A DNA stretch of 64,000 bases, from assembly GCA_021732285.1 (NCBI GenBank), contig JAKFVH010000216.1, positions 1-64,000 on the forward strand. Direction: 5' to 3'. Below the pieces are notes generated by a model. It was not told where the DNA came from. It was given only the letters and a program-made list of their open reading frames with translations, and did not search any database. The stretch's first letter is position 1, and each line of letters begins with the position of its first letter. Origin of the DNA: Reyranella sp. (GTDB lineage: Bacteria > Pseudomonadota > Alphaproteobacteria > Reyranellales > Reyranellaceae). Positions 26,332 through 34,622 of the stretch are shown here, in pieces. Both the position numbers and the translations under genes were made by a program.

Positions 26332-28065
26332 CTAGCGGGTGGCAGGCCGCAGCAGCGGTCCTTCGAAGTCCGCGTGAACCGCTTCCGGCGCACTGCGCCC
26401 GATCGCGCCACGGACGATGGCAGGGATGTCCTTCGGGTCGAGTACGACGTCGATCAGGATCGGCCGATCGACGACTTCGGCCGCCTGGCCGAGGGCCTGC
26501 TTGAGCTCGCCCAGTGTTGTCGCCCGTGCGTATTGCGCCCCGAAAGCTTCGGCCAACGCGCCGTAATCCCAGGGCGGGAGGACGTTGTAGTAGTCCGGCT
26601 GTGCCGCAGATTCCTGGTAGTACTTGGGATTGCCCATGAACTGCTGGATTCCCATGATCTGGTTGTTGATGACGCAGATCACGGCGGGCAGCTTGTACTG
26701 GACGAGCGTGGAGACGGCCTGGGGACCCTCGCGGAATGCGGTATCGCCGACGAAAACCACCGGCCGCTGCCCGCTGGCGCAGGCGGCGCCCACGGACGCG
26801 CCCACGCTGTACCCTATCGACATCCAGATCGACTGCGATATGTACGCCCCGGGCGCCGATATCGGCAGTCCGGCAGAGGCAAAGAGCGACAGACCGGTGT
26901 CGGCGATCACGCGCTTGCCGCGGACGAACTCCGCAACATGGGCGAACAGCAGATCGAACGTCAGGGTCGTGTCTTCGGCACGTTTGGCCACGGCGATCTC
27001 CTGCTGCCGCGCGGCCGGCGCCCAGGAGGCCGGAACAACGGGGCGGCGCAGCCTCTCCGTCAGTCCGGCAACGAAATCCCGCAGCGTCACGTCGGCGTAG
27101 ACGTGGTGCCCGATCCGCACGCCGCCATTCGACGCCAGGACCATGGACCCGTATTCCTTGGCCACGATGTCGCCGACAAAGTCCGTGATTGCCGTCCCCA
27201 GCGCGACGACGAGATCGGCCTTCTCAACGATTTCCTGAACGTCCGGCGATGCAAATCGTCCGTCATAGACCCCGAGAAACCCCTTCGTCGTCTCGGCCAC
27301 CACCGCTTTGCCGGCGAGTGTCGTGACATAAGGAAGCCCAGTGACGCCCACCAACTCGGAAAGGTCGTCCTGCAAACCCCAGCGATCGAGCTCTTCGCCT
27401 GCCCACAACAGCGCTCGGCGTGCGCCAGCAAGTCGTGCCACTACCTCGGTGAGGCACTCCGACAGGGCGTCGCCATTCACCGGTTTGGCCGGTACGTTCA
27501 ATGGTTGTGCCGGCGGGGGGCAGGATTGGTGCCACAGGTCCTGGCTGATCTCGAGGTACACGGGCCGCCGATGGGTCATGCAGGCGATGAGGACCTCGTC
27601 GATCTTGCTCGGTGCGTCCTCCGCGCGGTTGATGACGGCGGCCGCGACCGTCACTTGCGAATAGACCGCGAGGTCCGTCTTGAGGGGGCCGGTCGAGTGC
27701 AGGAACATGATGCCGTACTCGACCTGCAACTGAAGCTGCTTGGACGAAGGGCCGCCGTTGATCACGATGACCGGACAACGTTCCACGAATGCGCCGGCGA
27801 TCCCGTTGAGGGCGCTGAGCGCGCCAACGCCATAGGTTCCGCAGATCGCCCCGTAACCTCTGATTCGAGCGTAGGCGTCGGCGGCATAAGCCGCCTCCAT
27901 TTCATAGGTCGTAAAGACCGCCCTCAGCCGACGGCTCTTGGGGAGCTCGGCAAGCAGGCCGCTGCAATAGCTGCCCGCGACATTGAACAGATGCTCGATG
28001 CCGAGCTCCTCGAGCCGCGATATCAGATAGGATGCGACGGAGCCCGTCTGATTTCCCTTAGGCAT
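26332..28065 (-). CDS. ThDP-dependent 2-oxoacid decarboxylase-like enzyme
   Basis: A 577-residue protein with the three-domain layout of pyruvate/indolepyruvate decarboxylases. The ThDP-activating Glu is Glu55 in 'YEMEAAYAADAYARIRGYG'. The diphosphate/metal motif reads GDTAFREGPQAVSTL ... VINNQIMGIQQF, with Thr where most relatives have Gly. At the place of the usual His-His pair it has LHSTG, keeping only the first His. A non-oxidative decarboxylase or carboligase acting on a 2-oxo acid is likely; the substrate may be the product of the downstream amino-acid oxidase. First large gene of the island operon; 83 bp separate it from the oxidase. Confidence 0.85.
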   Translation of the reverse strand: MPKGNQTGSVASYLISRLEELGIEHLFNVAGSYCSGLLAELPKSRRLRAVFTTYEMEAAYAADAYARIRGYGAICGTYGVGALSALNGIAGAFVERCPVIVINGGPSSKQLQLQVEYGIMFLHSTGPLKTDLAVYSQVTVAAAVINRAEDAPSKIDEVLIACMTHRRPVYLEISQDLWHQSCPPPAQPLNVPAKPVNGDALSECLTEVVARLAGARRALLWAGEELDRWGLQDDLSELVGVTGLPYVTTLAGKAVVAETTKGFLGVYDGRFASPDVQEIVEKADLVVALGTAITDFVGDIVAKEYGSMVLASNGGVRIGHHVYADVTLRDFVAGLTERLRRPVVPASWAPAARQQEIAVAKRAEDTTLTFDLLFAHVAEFVRGKRVIADTGLSLFASAGLPISAPGAYISQSIWMSIGYSVGASVGAACASGQRPVVFVGDTAFREGPQAVSTLVQYKLPAVICVINNQIMGIQQFMGNPKYYQESAAQPDYYNVLPPWDYGALAEAFGAQYARATTLGELKQALGQAAEVVDRPILIDVVLDPKDIPAIVRGAIGRSAPEAVHADFEGPLLRPATR

Positions 28066-28114
28066 CGGCGTCGCGCCAGCCGAACGAGCAACACGCGGCC
28101 ATAATTCCCGTCAT
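28058..28114 (-). CDS. 18-codon upstream ORF, possible leader peptide
   Basis: ATG 28114 follows GAGGGGG at a normal five-base distance. The product is MTGIMAACCSFGWRDADA. Its stop overlaps the start of the ThDP enzyme (ATGCCTAA), giving translational coupling. It could be a leader that tunes operon translation, or a short peptide in its own right. Evidence is only the ribosome-binding site and the overlap. Confidence 0.35.
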   Translation of the reverse strand: MTGIMAACCSFGWRDADA

Positions 28115-28155
28115 AGTGCCCCCTCAACTATCCCGAGAAATAGTCGAAGCAATTG

Positions 28156-28179
28156 TACTCGCTCGTGTGGTACCGAGTA
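28156..28179. promoter_or_regulatory. Candidate LysR operator in divergent promoter region
   Basis: TACTCG and CGAGTA form an inverted repeat with a 12-base spacer, located 19 bp upstream of the LysR start and about 90 bp upstream of the ThDP gene. LysR proteins normally bind such dyads in the shared divergent promoter. The 11-mer ATTGTACTCGC overlapping the left arm occurs again at 31070-31080. Confidence 0.5.
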
Positions 28180-28197
28180 ATTCGCTATATTTTCCCG

Positions 28198-29160
28198 ATG
28201 GCTGTTAAAAAACGCACAGGTGACTTGGACTGGGAAGACGTCCGCTATTTCGTAGCGCTAGCGCGCCATCGCTCGCTGTCGGCGGCAGCGCGGGCGCTTC
28301 GTGTCAATCACGCGACAGTGTCGCGTCGGGTCGCCCGCCTCGAGGCGCTGCTCGCGCGACCGTTGTTCGATCGCCACACCGATGGCTATACGCTCACTCT
28401 CGATGGCAAGGCGGTACTCGACGAGGCGAGTACCATGGACAACGCCGCTTCGTCGATATCGCGTCGACGCGATGAAAATACCGGACTGAGCGGGCTGGTT
28501 CGTCTAACTGCAGGACGCAGCCTGGCAGAGGGCTTCCTAATCGAACGCCTGGATGGGTTGCATCGGCGCCATCCGGCAATCGATGTCGAAGTGATCGGAG
28601 ACGTGCGGCTCCTAAGCCTCGCGCGACGGGAGGCTGATCTTGCCCTGCGTTTCGGCAAGCCAAAGAGCAGCGAGCTTGCTGCCCGGCGGGTTGGTACGAT
28701 CTTCTTTGGGCTCTATGTTGCCGCGGCCTTGCGCTATGAGCCGGACGTGGCTGCTCGGCTCCCCCTCATCGGCTTTGACAAAGAAGGCGATTCGATCGCC
28801 GAGGCCGAGTGGCTGTCACGGTACTTTCCGGGCCGGCGGTTTTCTTTCCGCGGCAACAGCCAGATAGCGCAAGCAGGCGCGGCGCGCGCGGGCTTTGGCG
28901 TCGCTCTCTTGCCACGCTATCTCGTAGCCGACGACCCGCGGCTGGCGGAGGTTGCATGTGACAAGCCGCTGCTGGAGCGCGAGGTTTGGCTCCTCGTCCG
29001 CCCCGACCTTACCCGGGTCCCCCGCGTCCGTGCCGTGGCCGACTATATATTCGAGTTGTTCCGCCGCGAACGCGAACGGCTCTCGGGGCTCTCCGAGTCT
29101 CGGGACCGCAAGGTCGCCGCCTTCGCAGAGATCGCGACGCTGAACCGATACGATCACTAG
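28198..29160 (+). CDS. LysR-family transcriptional regulator
   Basis: A 320-residue regulator. The N-terminal winged helix-turn-helix reads 'WEDVRYFVALARHRSLSAAARALRVNHATVSRRVARLE', and the C-terminal effector domain is type-2 periplasmic-binding-protein-like. ATG 28198 gives MAVKKRTGDLDWEDV; codons further upstream run through the operator. It is transcribed divergently from the island operon, the standard arrangement for a LysR activator of that operon. The effector may be an amino acid or 2-oxo acid, but this is inference. Confidence 0.9.
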   Translation: MAVKKRTGDLDWEDVRYFVALARHRSLSAAARALRVNHATVSRRVARLEALLARPLFDRHTDGYTLTLDGKAVLDEASTMDNAASSISRRRDENTGLSGLVRLTAGRSLAEGFLIERLDGLHRRHPAIDVEVIGDVRLLSLARREADLALRFGKPKSSELAARRVGTIFFGLYVAAALRYEPDVAARLPLIGFDKEGDSIAEAEWLSRYFPGRRFSFRGNSQIAQAGAARAGFGVALLPRYLVADDPRLAEVACDKPLLEREVWLLVRPDLTRVPRVRAVADYIFELFRRERERLSGLSESRDRKVAAFAEIATLNRYDH

Positions 29161-29551
29161 ACGACCACCTCGTTTAACCAGAGATCCGGCGGCCGACAGT
29201 GTCGAGGAATGGGAAGGTTATGAGGCGATACGCCCAGCCCACCGCTTGCTTCTGTGGTACTTCCGCAGCGATTATCCCCTTGCCATAGCCTTTCGACCCC
29301 AGGTGCCGCCCGTTCAGACCCTCCCCAGAGGGATCGTCTGGATCCGCCCTTTAGCGTTCCCCGACTTTCAGCGGTTCTGCTCCACGCATTTCCCTAATTG
29401 GACTCTTCACGGCTTTAGGGGTGGCTCTCGCCAGTCAAGAATGACGTGCAACAAAGGGCCGGTTTTGGCGCAGAATACGGCCGGCAACGTGCGACACTGG
29501 ACGGCCAAAAAGTCCGAAAGATCAATGACTTCGCTATTTTCGCCTTTCTGG
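29161..29551. other. Island right end without a recognisable gene
   Basis: No frame here has a convincing start, motif or family resemblance. The stretch is somewhat less GC-rich than the chromosome around it and leads into attR. Confidence 0.55.
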
Positions 29552-29597
29552 CTACGGATCAGAAGGTTAGGAGTTCGAATCTCTTCGGGCGCGCCAT
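29552..29597 (+). repeat. attR: displaced 3' end of tRNA-Arg, right end of island
   Basis: The 46 bases are identical to 14026-14071. The upstream half of a tRNA is missing, so this is an attachment-site remnant and not a second tRNA gene. Confidence 0.92.
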
Positions 29598-29649
29598 CTC
29601 CTTTTCTACGCCACGGCGCGATACTGCGCGCCGGAGCGCGATTTTTTCC

Positions 29650-30930
29650 CTACGCTTTGATCCTACTGGCCGCAGCGGAGGATCGATAAGCTGGTCCGAC
29701 CCGCGACTGCCCGCGCTCGCCTTCATAATCAGTGAGTGTGAAGGCTTCCTGGACCAGTCCGCCGTAGCTTGTCTTGAAGACCAGCTTCGAAACGACCGGC
29801 ACGTTGAGTAGCTTTATCACCTGGTGGCCAAGCCACAGGCCGAATTTCGATCCGGGTATAAATCGCGTCGATTGGGTCGGGCTCTTCTGCTTCTCGGCCA
29901 CATAGGGACGCAGCTTTTCCTCATAGGAGGCATAGGCTCGGCCGAAGTCGCCTTCCGCGCGCATCAACTCGCCGGCCAGCGTATAGGCACCAGCCAACGC
30001 AAGCTGGGCGCCGAAACCCGACAGCAGCGTCGGGCAGTAAGCAGCGTCGCCGACCAGAGCGATGCGTCCCTTCGACCAGCGGTCCATTCGGATCTGGCTG
30101 ACGGAATCGAGGAAGAAATCGGTCGCTCCCTCAATGCGGCCGAGAAGCTCCGGAATCTTCCAACCTCGATCGGGAAGCGCGGCCTTGAACGCCTTCTTCT
30201 GGCTGTCCACATCCTCCAGCTCGCAGCCGAGCTCACGGTCCGGCCGTATGACGAAGACCGCGATGGCCTGCCTGTCCTCGAGACCGAATAGGCTCGCGAT
30301 CAGATTGGGCGCAAAATATATGACGTCGCTGCCATACGCGATCGGGTAGTCGTCGGTCGTGAATGCGGCGACATAATAGCCCAAGTAGCGCTTGAACCGC
30401 GCCTCGTCCCCGAACGCCAGCCGGCGCACCCCGGAATGCAATCCGTCGCAACCGATCACGAGGTCGAACTGCCTGCGATTGCCGCTTTCGAACGTTACCG
30501 CGACGGCTGACCCGCTGTCGTCGAGGCGCTCGATGGGGTCGCCAAACAGATATTCGATGTCATTCTTCGTGTGCTCGTAAAGCACCAGAGCGACGTCGGC
30601 GCGCTTGATGGTGATCTGCGCTCCTGACGGTTCGACGTCCGCAGCCGCCGCCGGCGAATCCATCCGAGCGAGGACCCTGTCCGACCGGTCGACGAACGTG
30701 AAGTCCCGATCGACGCGCCGGTGCTCGAGAATTTTGTTCCAGACGCCGGTGCGCTTCAGCACTTCGATCCCGCTCGTTCCGTGAAGGTGGAAGGCATAGC
30801 CTTCCGTTCGGGGCTTCGGCGCCTGCTCGACGACCGTGGGATTGAATCCGTAGCGGTTGAGCCAATAGGCGAGCGCCGGCCCAGCGATGCCGGCGCCGGA
30901 GATGAGGACACTGGGGCTCGATGCACCCAT
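29650..30930 (-). CDS. FAD-dependent aromatic-type monooxygenase (TetX/PhzS-like)
   Basis: A 426-residue flavoprotein: 'SVLISGAGIAGPALAYWLNRYGF' (FAD pyrophosphate), 'DLVIGCDGLHSGVRRLAF' (DG motif) and 'RIALVGDAAYCPTLLSGFGAQLAL' (ribityl site), the class A group of NAD(P)H-dependent hydroxylases. Substrates are usually aromatic or polyketide-like, including some antibiotics. ATG 30930 is right before the Rossmann strand; the frame is open further upstream but without a ribosome-binding site. It lies 52 bp outside attR and is not part of the island operon. Confidence 0.87.
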   Translation of the reverse strand: MGASSPSVLISGAGIAGPALAYWLNRYGFNPTVVEQAPKPRTEGYAFHLHGTSGIEVLKRTGVWNKILEHRRVDRDFTFVDRSDRVLARMDSPAAAADVEPSGAQITIKRADVALVLYEHTKNDIEYLFGDPIERLDDSGSAVAVTFESGNRRQFDLVIGCDGLHSGVRRLAFGDEARFKRYLGYYVAAFTTDDYPIAYGSDVIYFAPNLIASLFGLEDRQAIAVFVIRPDRELGCELEDVDSQKKAFKAALPDRGWKIPELLGRIEGATDFFLDSVSQIRMDRWSKGRIALVGDAAYCPTLLSGFGAQLALAGAYTLAGELMRAEGDFGRAYASYEEKLRPYVAEKQKSPTQSTRFIPGSKFGLWLGHQVIKLLNVPVVSKLVFKTSYGGLVQEAFTLTDYEGERGQSRVGPAYRSSAAASRIKA

Positions 30931-31073
30931 GATGTCCCGTAAACGGCGATTCGACCGCACGGTTCCAAGGGTCGGCAGACCGGCCCCGAATTCCAATCCG
31001 CAAGGGGAATCAACGGCGATGCCGGCGCCACCTGGACCCGGCTCTCGGGAACAAACAGCGGCCCTGAGCATTG

Positions 31074-31106
31074 TACTCGCAATCGTCACCGCATACTCGC
31101 AATCGT
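31074..31106. repeat. Two TACTCGCAATCGT direct repeats, 20 bp apart
   Basis: The 13-mer occurs at 31074-31086 and 31094-31106, two helical turns apart, about 145-175 bp upstream of the FAD monooxygenase start. The left copy is part of ATTGTACTCGC, also found in the LysR operator region. It could be a regulator-binding site. Confidence 0.4.
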
Positions 31107-31188
31107 GACCGCCGCGATCGTTGTGCAGGGCTGGTGCGGCGGCCGATAGAGCACGGCACCGTCCATCATTGGCAAAGGAAGCCGTAAA

Positions 31189-31391
31189 ATGGAACAGGGT
31201 ATGCAAGGCCAACACATGGGCGCGGAAATGACGCGATCACATTACCGCACCACTCAGGCGCGATCCTGATGTGCAACCGAGCTTCAACCAGCGACCCGGA
31301 AATCCGCGATCTCTGTTTCAAGCCCGATGGAATCGTAGACTCACAGACGCGTGAGATCGCGCAGATGAAAGCTTTCTTGGCGCGCCAATAG
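31189..31391 (+). pseudogene. DUF305-type protein, broken
   Basis: ATG 31189 begins MEQGMQGQHMGAEMTRSHYR, like the N-terminus of membrane-anchored DUF305 proteins. A one-base shift then leads to 'HHSGAILMCNRASTSDPEIR' and 'SQTREIAQMKAFLARQ', the end of the DUF305 helical domain. The membrane helices expected between the two parts are missing. So the gene has both an internal deletion and a frameshift. DUF305 proteins often accompany metal-resistance genes; here the neighbours are a second broken gene and an epimerase fusion. Confidence 0.75.
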
Positions 31392-31558
31392 GCTGGACCT
31401 CGACCGGCCAAGCGCGGCCGAAAGAGTCCCGAGCCAGAGATTGGAGACGAGGTGCTAAGCAGAGGCCGAAGGTTCACGCGGCGCAGCGCAAATCAACTGA
31501 CTGCTGACGGGGAGTCCTCCGGCGGTCGGCTCCCCGGATTGCGTAAAGGAGACAATCC

Positions 31559-32014
31559 ATGGACGATATCCACGCCCAGCACCGCACCCACGGGAATCCC
31601 AGCAGCACGGCAAAGATTGGTGACCATCCGATCCATCCGATGCTCGTGCCGTTTCCTAATCGTGTGCTTTGTCGGCGCGTTCGCCACGGATATCGCCTAC
31701 ATGGCGAGCGGCAATTCCGCCTGGGCTACGGCATCGACGCGGCTTCTCGGAGTCGGGGTCGGCATGGCGTTGCTCGCGGCGACCCCCTTGTCCGAGGGCA
31801 CAGCGATGCGGTCAAGCACGTGATCGCCAACATTTCCGCCGTGGCGCTGGAAGCCATCAACCTGGTGCTGAGGCTCGGCAATCCCGATGCCATCCGCTCG
31901 ACCGGTATTTACCTGTCCGGACTTGTCGTCCCGATCCTTCTCTACAGCGGCTGGAAAGGCGGCGAGCCCGTCTTCCGCCATGGTGTGGGCGTTATCGGTA
32001 AGCATTCGCGCTGA
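31559..32014 (+). pseudogene. DUF2231 membrane protein, double frameshift
   Basis: The start 'STAKIGDHPIHPMLVPFP' is the DUF2231 signature. One extra base near 31658 moves the frame to 'VCFVGAFATDIAYMASGNSAWA', the next membrane segments. Near 31790-31812 the frame moves back to 'KHVIANISAVALEAINLVLR' and a normal C-terminal end. ATG 31559 has AAAGGA upstream. Two lesions that restore the frame suggest decay, or sequencing errors in an otherwise intact four-helix membrane protein of unknown function. Confidence 0.8.
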
Positions 32015-32042
32015 GGCAGCGACCCGGCAAACGGAGTGAACA

Positions 32043-34622
32043 ATGGCGGATGTCGTCCTGATCACCGGCAGCAGCGGCTATCTTGGTGGCGCGATCATCA
32101 AGAAACTCGCCGACAAGTACACGCTCGTCGGATTCGACCATCCTGGCGGCAAGGCGCCACCGGAATGCGCCAAGCAGGTCGGCATCGACCTCAGCAGCGA
32201 CAAGTCCGTCGGCGAAGCCTTTCAAAAGGTCCGTAGTGAATTCGGCGACCGCATCGCCTCGGTCGTCCATCTCGCCGCCTATTACGACATCTCCGGCGAA
32301 CCGAACCCGCTCTACGAGAAGATCACCGTCCAGGGCACGCGCCGGCTGATCGAGGCGCTGCAGGGGTTCGAGGTCGAGCAGTTCATCTTTGCCAGCACCA
32401 TGCTGGTGCACCAGCCGACCGATCGGCCGGACGAGACGATCAATGAGGAGTCGCCGATCGCGCCGGCCTGGGCCTATCCGGAATCGAAGGTCAAGGCCGA
32501 GCAGCTGCTCCGCGAGAAGCATGGCGACATCCCGGTCACCTTCCTCCGGATCGCCGGCGTCTACGACGATATCGGCCATTCGCCGTTCGTCGCCCAGCAG
32601 ATCGCGCGCATCTATGAGCATCGCCTGACCGCGCACCTTTATCCGGGGATGCTTTGCGCGAACCAGTCCTTCGTTCACCTCGACGATCTCACCGAAGCGG
32701 TCGCCAGGCTGATCGAACGTCGCGGCGATCTGCCGGCAGAGCTGCCGCTCCTCGTCGGCGAACCGGAGGCGCTTGGCTACGAGGACGTGCAGAACATCAT
32801 CGGCTGCGCGCTGCACGGCGAGGAATGGACCACCATCCGCATTCCCCAGCCGATCGCAAAGGCGGGCGCCTGGCTTCAGGAGGAAGTCCTCGGCGAGGAG
32901 AGCTTCATCAAGCCGTGGATGGTCGAGGCCAGCAACGACCATTACATCCTCGACATTGCCCGCGCCCGTTCCCTGCTCGACTGGGAGCCGAGGCATAAGC
33001 TGCGTGACACCCTGCCCAAGATTGTCGAGGTGCTGAAGCGCGACCCGATCGGCTGGTACAAGGAGAACAAGCTCAATCCCGCGCTGGTCGCCTGGTACGG
33101 CCAGCGGGCGCCGGCCGACAAACAGCACGAGCATAAGGAACACGCGGGCGCGGGCGAGAAGGAGAGGTCTGCGGTCGGTCATGAGGGGATGGCCGAGGGT
33201 GGCGATCATATGGCCATGATGGAGGCGGACGAGAAAAGGGTTCGCTGGGTCCATTATGCCAATATCGGCCTCGGGCTTTGGCTTGCGGCCAGCGTCCTCG
33301 TCTATGACGCGATGACGACGGCAAATGTCAGCGACGCCGTCCGCGCCGTCACCATCGATCGCGGCCTGCCGTCGATCGAATGGCGCGCGAGGGTGCTCAC
33401 CATCAGCGACGTTGCCAGCGGATTGCTGATCGCACTGTTCGGGACGTTGTCGCTCTCCAAGCGCACCGCCTGGTGGGCGCAATGGGCGAACACGTTCGTG
33501 GGACTGTGGCTCTTGTTCGCACCGATGATCTTCTGGACGCCGAGCGGCGCGCAATATCTCAACGACATGCTGGTCGGCTCCGCAGTGATCGCCCTCTCGG
33601 TGCTGGTGCCGATGATGCCCGGCATGAGCATGGAAGGAATGATGGATCCGAAATCCATCCCACCGGGCTGGACCTACTCGCCTTCGACCTTCGCCCAGCG
33701 CCTGCCGATCGCCTATCTCGGCCTCATCGGCCTGCTCATCTCCCGAATTCTCACCGCCTACCAGCTCGGGCATATCGACGGCGCCTGGGAGCCATTCTTC
33801 GCGGGCTCGGCGGCGGACCCGCGCAACGGGACCGAAGAGATTATCACGTCCGACGTTTCCAAGATGTGGCCGATCCCCGACGCGGGCCTGGGCGCGATCA
33901 GCTATCTGCTCGAAATTCTCATGGCCGTGATGGGCACACGCGACCGCTGGCGGACCATGCCGTGGATGGTGACCTTTTTCGGCATACTGGTGATCCCGCT
34001 CGGCGTCATCAGCATCTATTTCATCATCATCCAGCCGATCCTGCTCGGCACCTGGTGCACGCTCTGCCTGATCGCGGCGCTGGCGATGCTGATCATGATT
34101 CCCTTTGCCATCGACGAGATCGTCGCCATGGGACAATATCTCCACTGGTCATGGTGTCGCGGCAAGCCGCTGATCCGCACCTTCTTCAAGGGCGGCCCGG
34201 TGGAGGGCGGGCAGGAGGATCATTCCGACGCACTCACCAGTGCGGCCGCCTTCCGGCGCGATGCGACGCGCGGGGTCACGCTGCCCTGGACGCTCGCCGC
34301 GAGCACCGCCCTTGGTCTGTTCCTGATGTTCACGCGGCTCATCCTCGGCACCGAGGGCGCAATGGCGAACAGCGACCATCTGATGGGCGCGCTGACTATC
34401 ACGGTAGCCATCATCGCCACGGCCGAGGTTGCCCGTGCCCTGCGGTTTATCAATGTGCTCCTCGGAAGCTGGCTGCTGGCCGCACCGTTCCTCCTGGAGG
34501 GCGGCAGTTCGACCGCCGCGGCGGTCAGCATCGTGGTCGGCCTCGCTCTGATCGGCCTTAGCCTGCCACGCGGGCACCGAAGCAATGAGCATTACGCCGG
34601 CTGGGACCGCTTCGTCATCTAA
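32043..34622 (+). CDS. Fusion of NAD-dependent epimerase, SPW repeats and VKOR-like domain
   Basis: An 859-residue protein. Residues 1-320 are an extended SDR/epimerase (GSSGYLGG dinucleotide site; active-site region 'YPESKVKAEQLL' with YxxxK). A His/Glu-rich linker (about 355-395) follows. Residues about 400-520 are an SPW-repeat membrane unit. Residues about 540-690 form a vitamin K epoxide reductase-like four-helix unit with the redox pair in 'LLGTWCTLCLIAA'. A final SPW-like unit occupies about 740-850. VKOR domains reoxidise thiol partners via quinone. The epimerase would sit in the cytosol, tethered to the membrane. Physiological substrate unknown. Confidence 0.85.
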   Translation: MADVVLITGSSGYLGGAIIKKLADKYTLVGFDHPGGKAPPECAKQVGIDLSSDKSVGEAFQKVRSEFGDRIASVVHLAAYYDISGEPNPLYEKITVQGTRRLIEALQGFEVEQFIFASTMLVHQPTDRPDETINEESPIAPAWAYPESKVKAEQLLREKHGDIPVTFLRIAGVYDDIGHSPFVAQQIARIYEHRLTAHLYPGMLCANQSFVHLDDLTEAVARLIERRGDLPAELPLLVGEPEALGYEDVQNIIGCALHGEEWTTIRIPQPIAKAGAWLQEEVLGEESFIKPWMVEASNDHYILDIARARSLLDWEPRHKLRDTLPKIVEVLKRDPIGWYKENKLNPALVAWYGQRAPADKQHEHKEHAGAGEKERSAVGHEGMAEGGDHMAMMEADEKRVRWVHYANIGLGLWLAASVLVYDAMTTANVSDAVRAVTIDRGLPSIEWRARVLTISDVASGLLIALFGTLSLSKRTAWWAQWANTFVGLWLLFAPMIFWTPSGAQYLNDMLVGSAVIALSVLVPMMPGMSMEGMMDPKSIPPGWTYSPSTFAQRLPIAYLGLIGLLISRILTAYQLGHIDGAWEPFFAGSAADPRNGTEEIITSDVSKMWPIPDAGLGAISYLLEILMAVMGTRDRWRTMPWMVTFFGILVIPLGVISIYFIIIQPILLGTWCTLCLIAALAMLIMIPFAIDEIVAMGQYLHWSWCRGKPLIRTFFKGGPVEGGQEDHSDALTSAAAFRRDATRGVTLPWTLAASTALGLFLMFTRLILGTEGAMANSDHLMGALTITVAIIATAEVARALRFINVLLGSWLLAAPFLLEGGSSTAAAVSIVVGLALIGLSLPRGHRSNEHYAGWDRFVI

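Larger units (their letters stand above)
14072..29597. mobile_element. 15.5-kb genomic island integrated at tRNA-Arg(ACG)
   Basis: The segment is bounded by the 46-bp att repeats, 15,526 bp apart. It contains a radC fragment, one ten-gene minus-strand operon (ThDP enzyme, LodA-type fusion, LodB-type flavoprotein, peptidases, phosphatase, small proteins) and a LysR regulator. No integrase, relaxase or phage gene could be recognised; the 630 bp next to attL and the 390 bp next to attR hold no intact gene. So the island is probably no longer self-mobile, or was moved in trans. The content is not typical of phages. Confidence 0.85.

Noticed and set aside
29552-29597. Second tRNA-Arg gene
   Set aside because: The acceptor 5' strand, D-arm and most of the anticodon stem are missing; only the 46-bp att copy is present.
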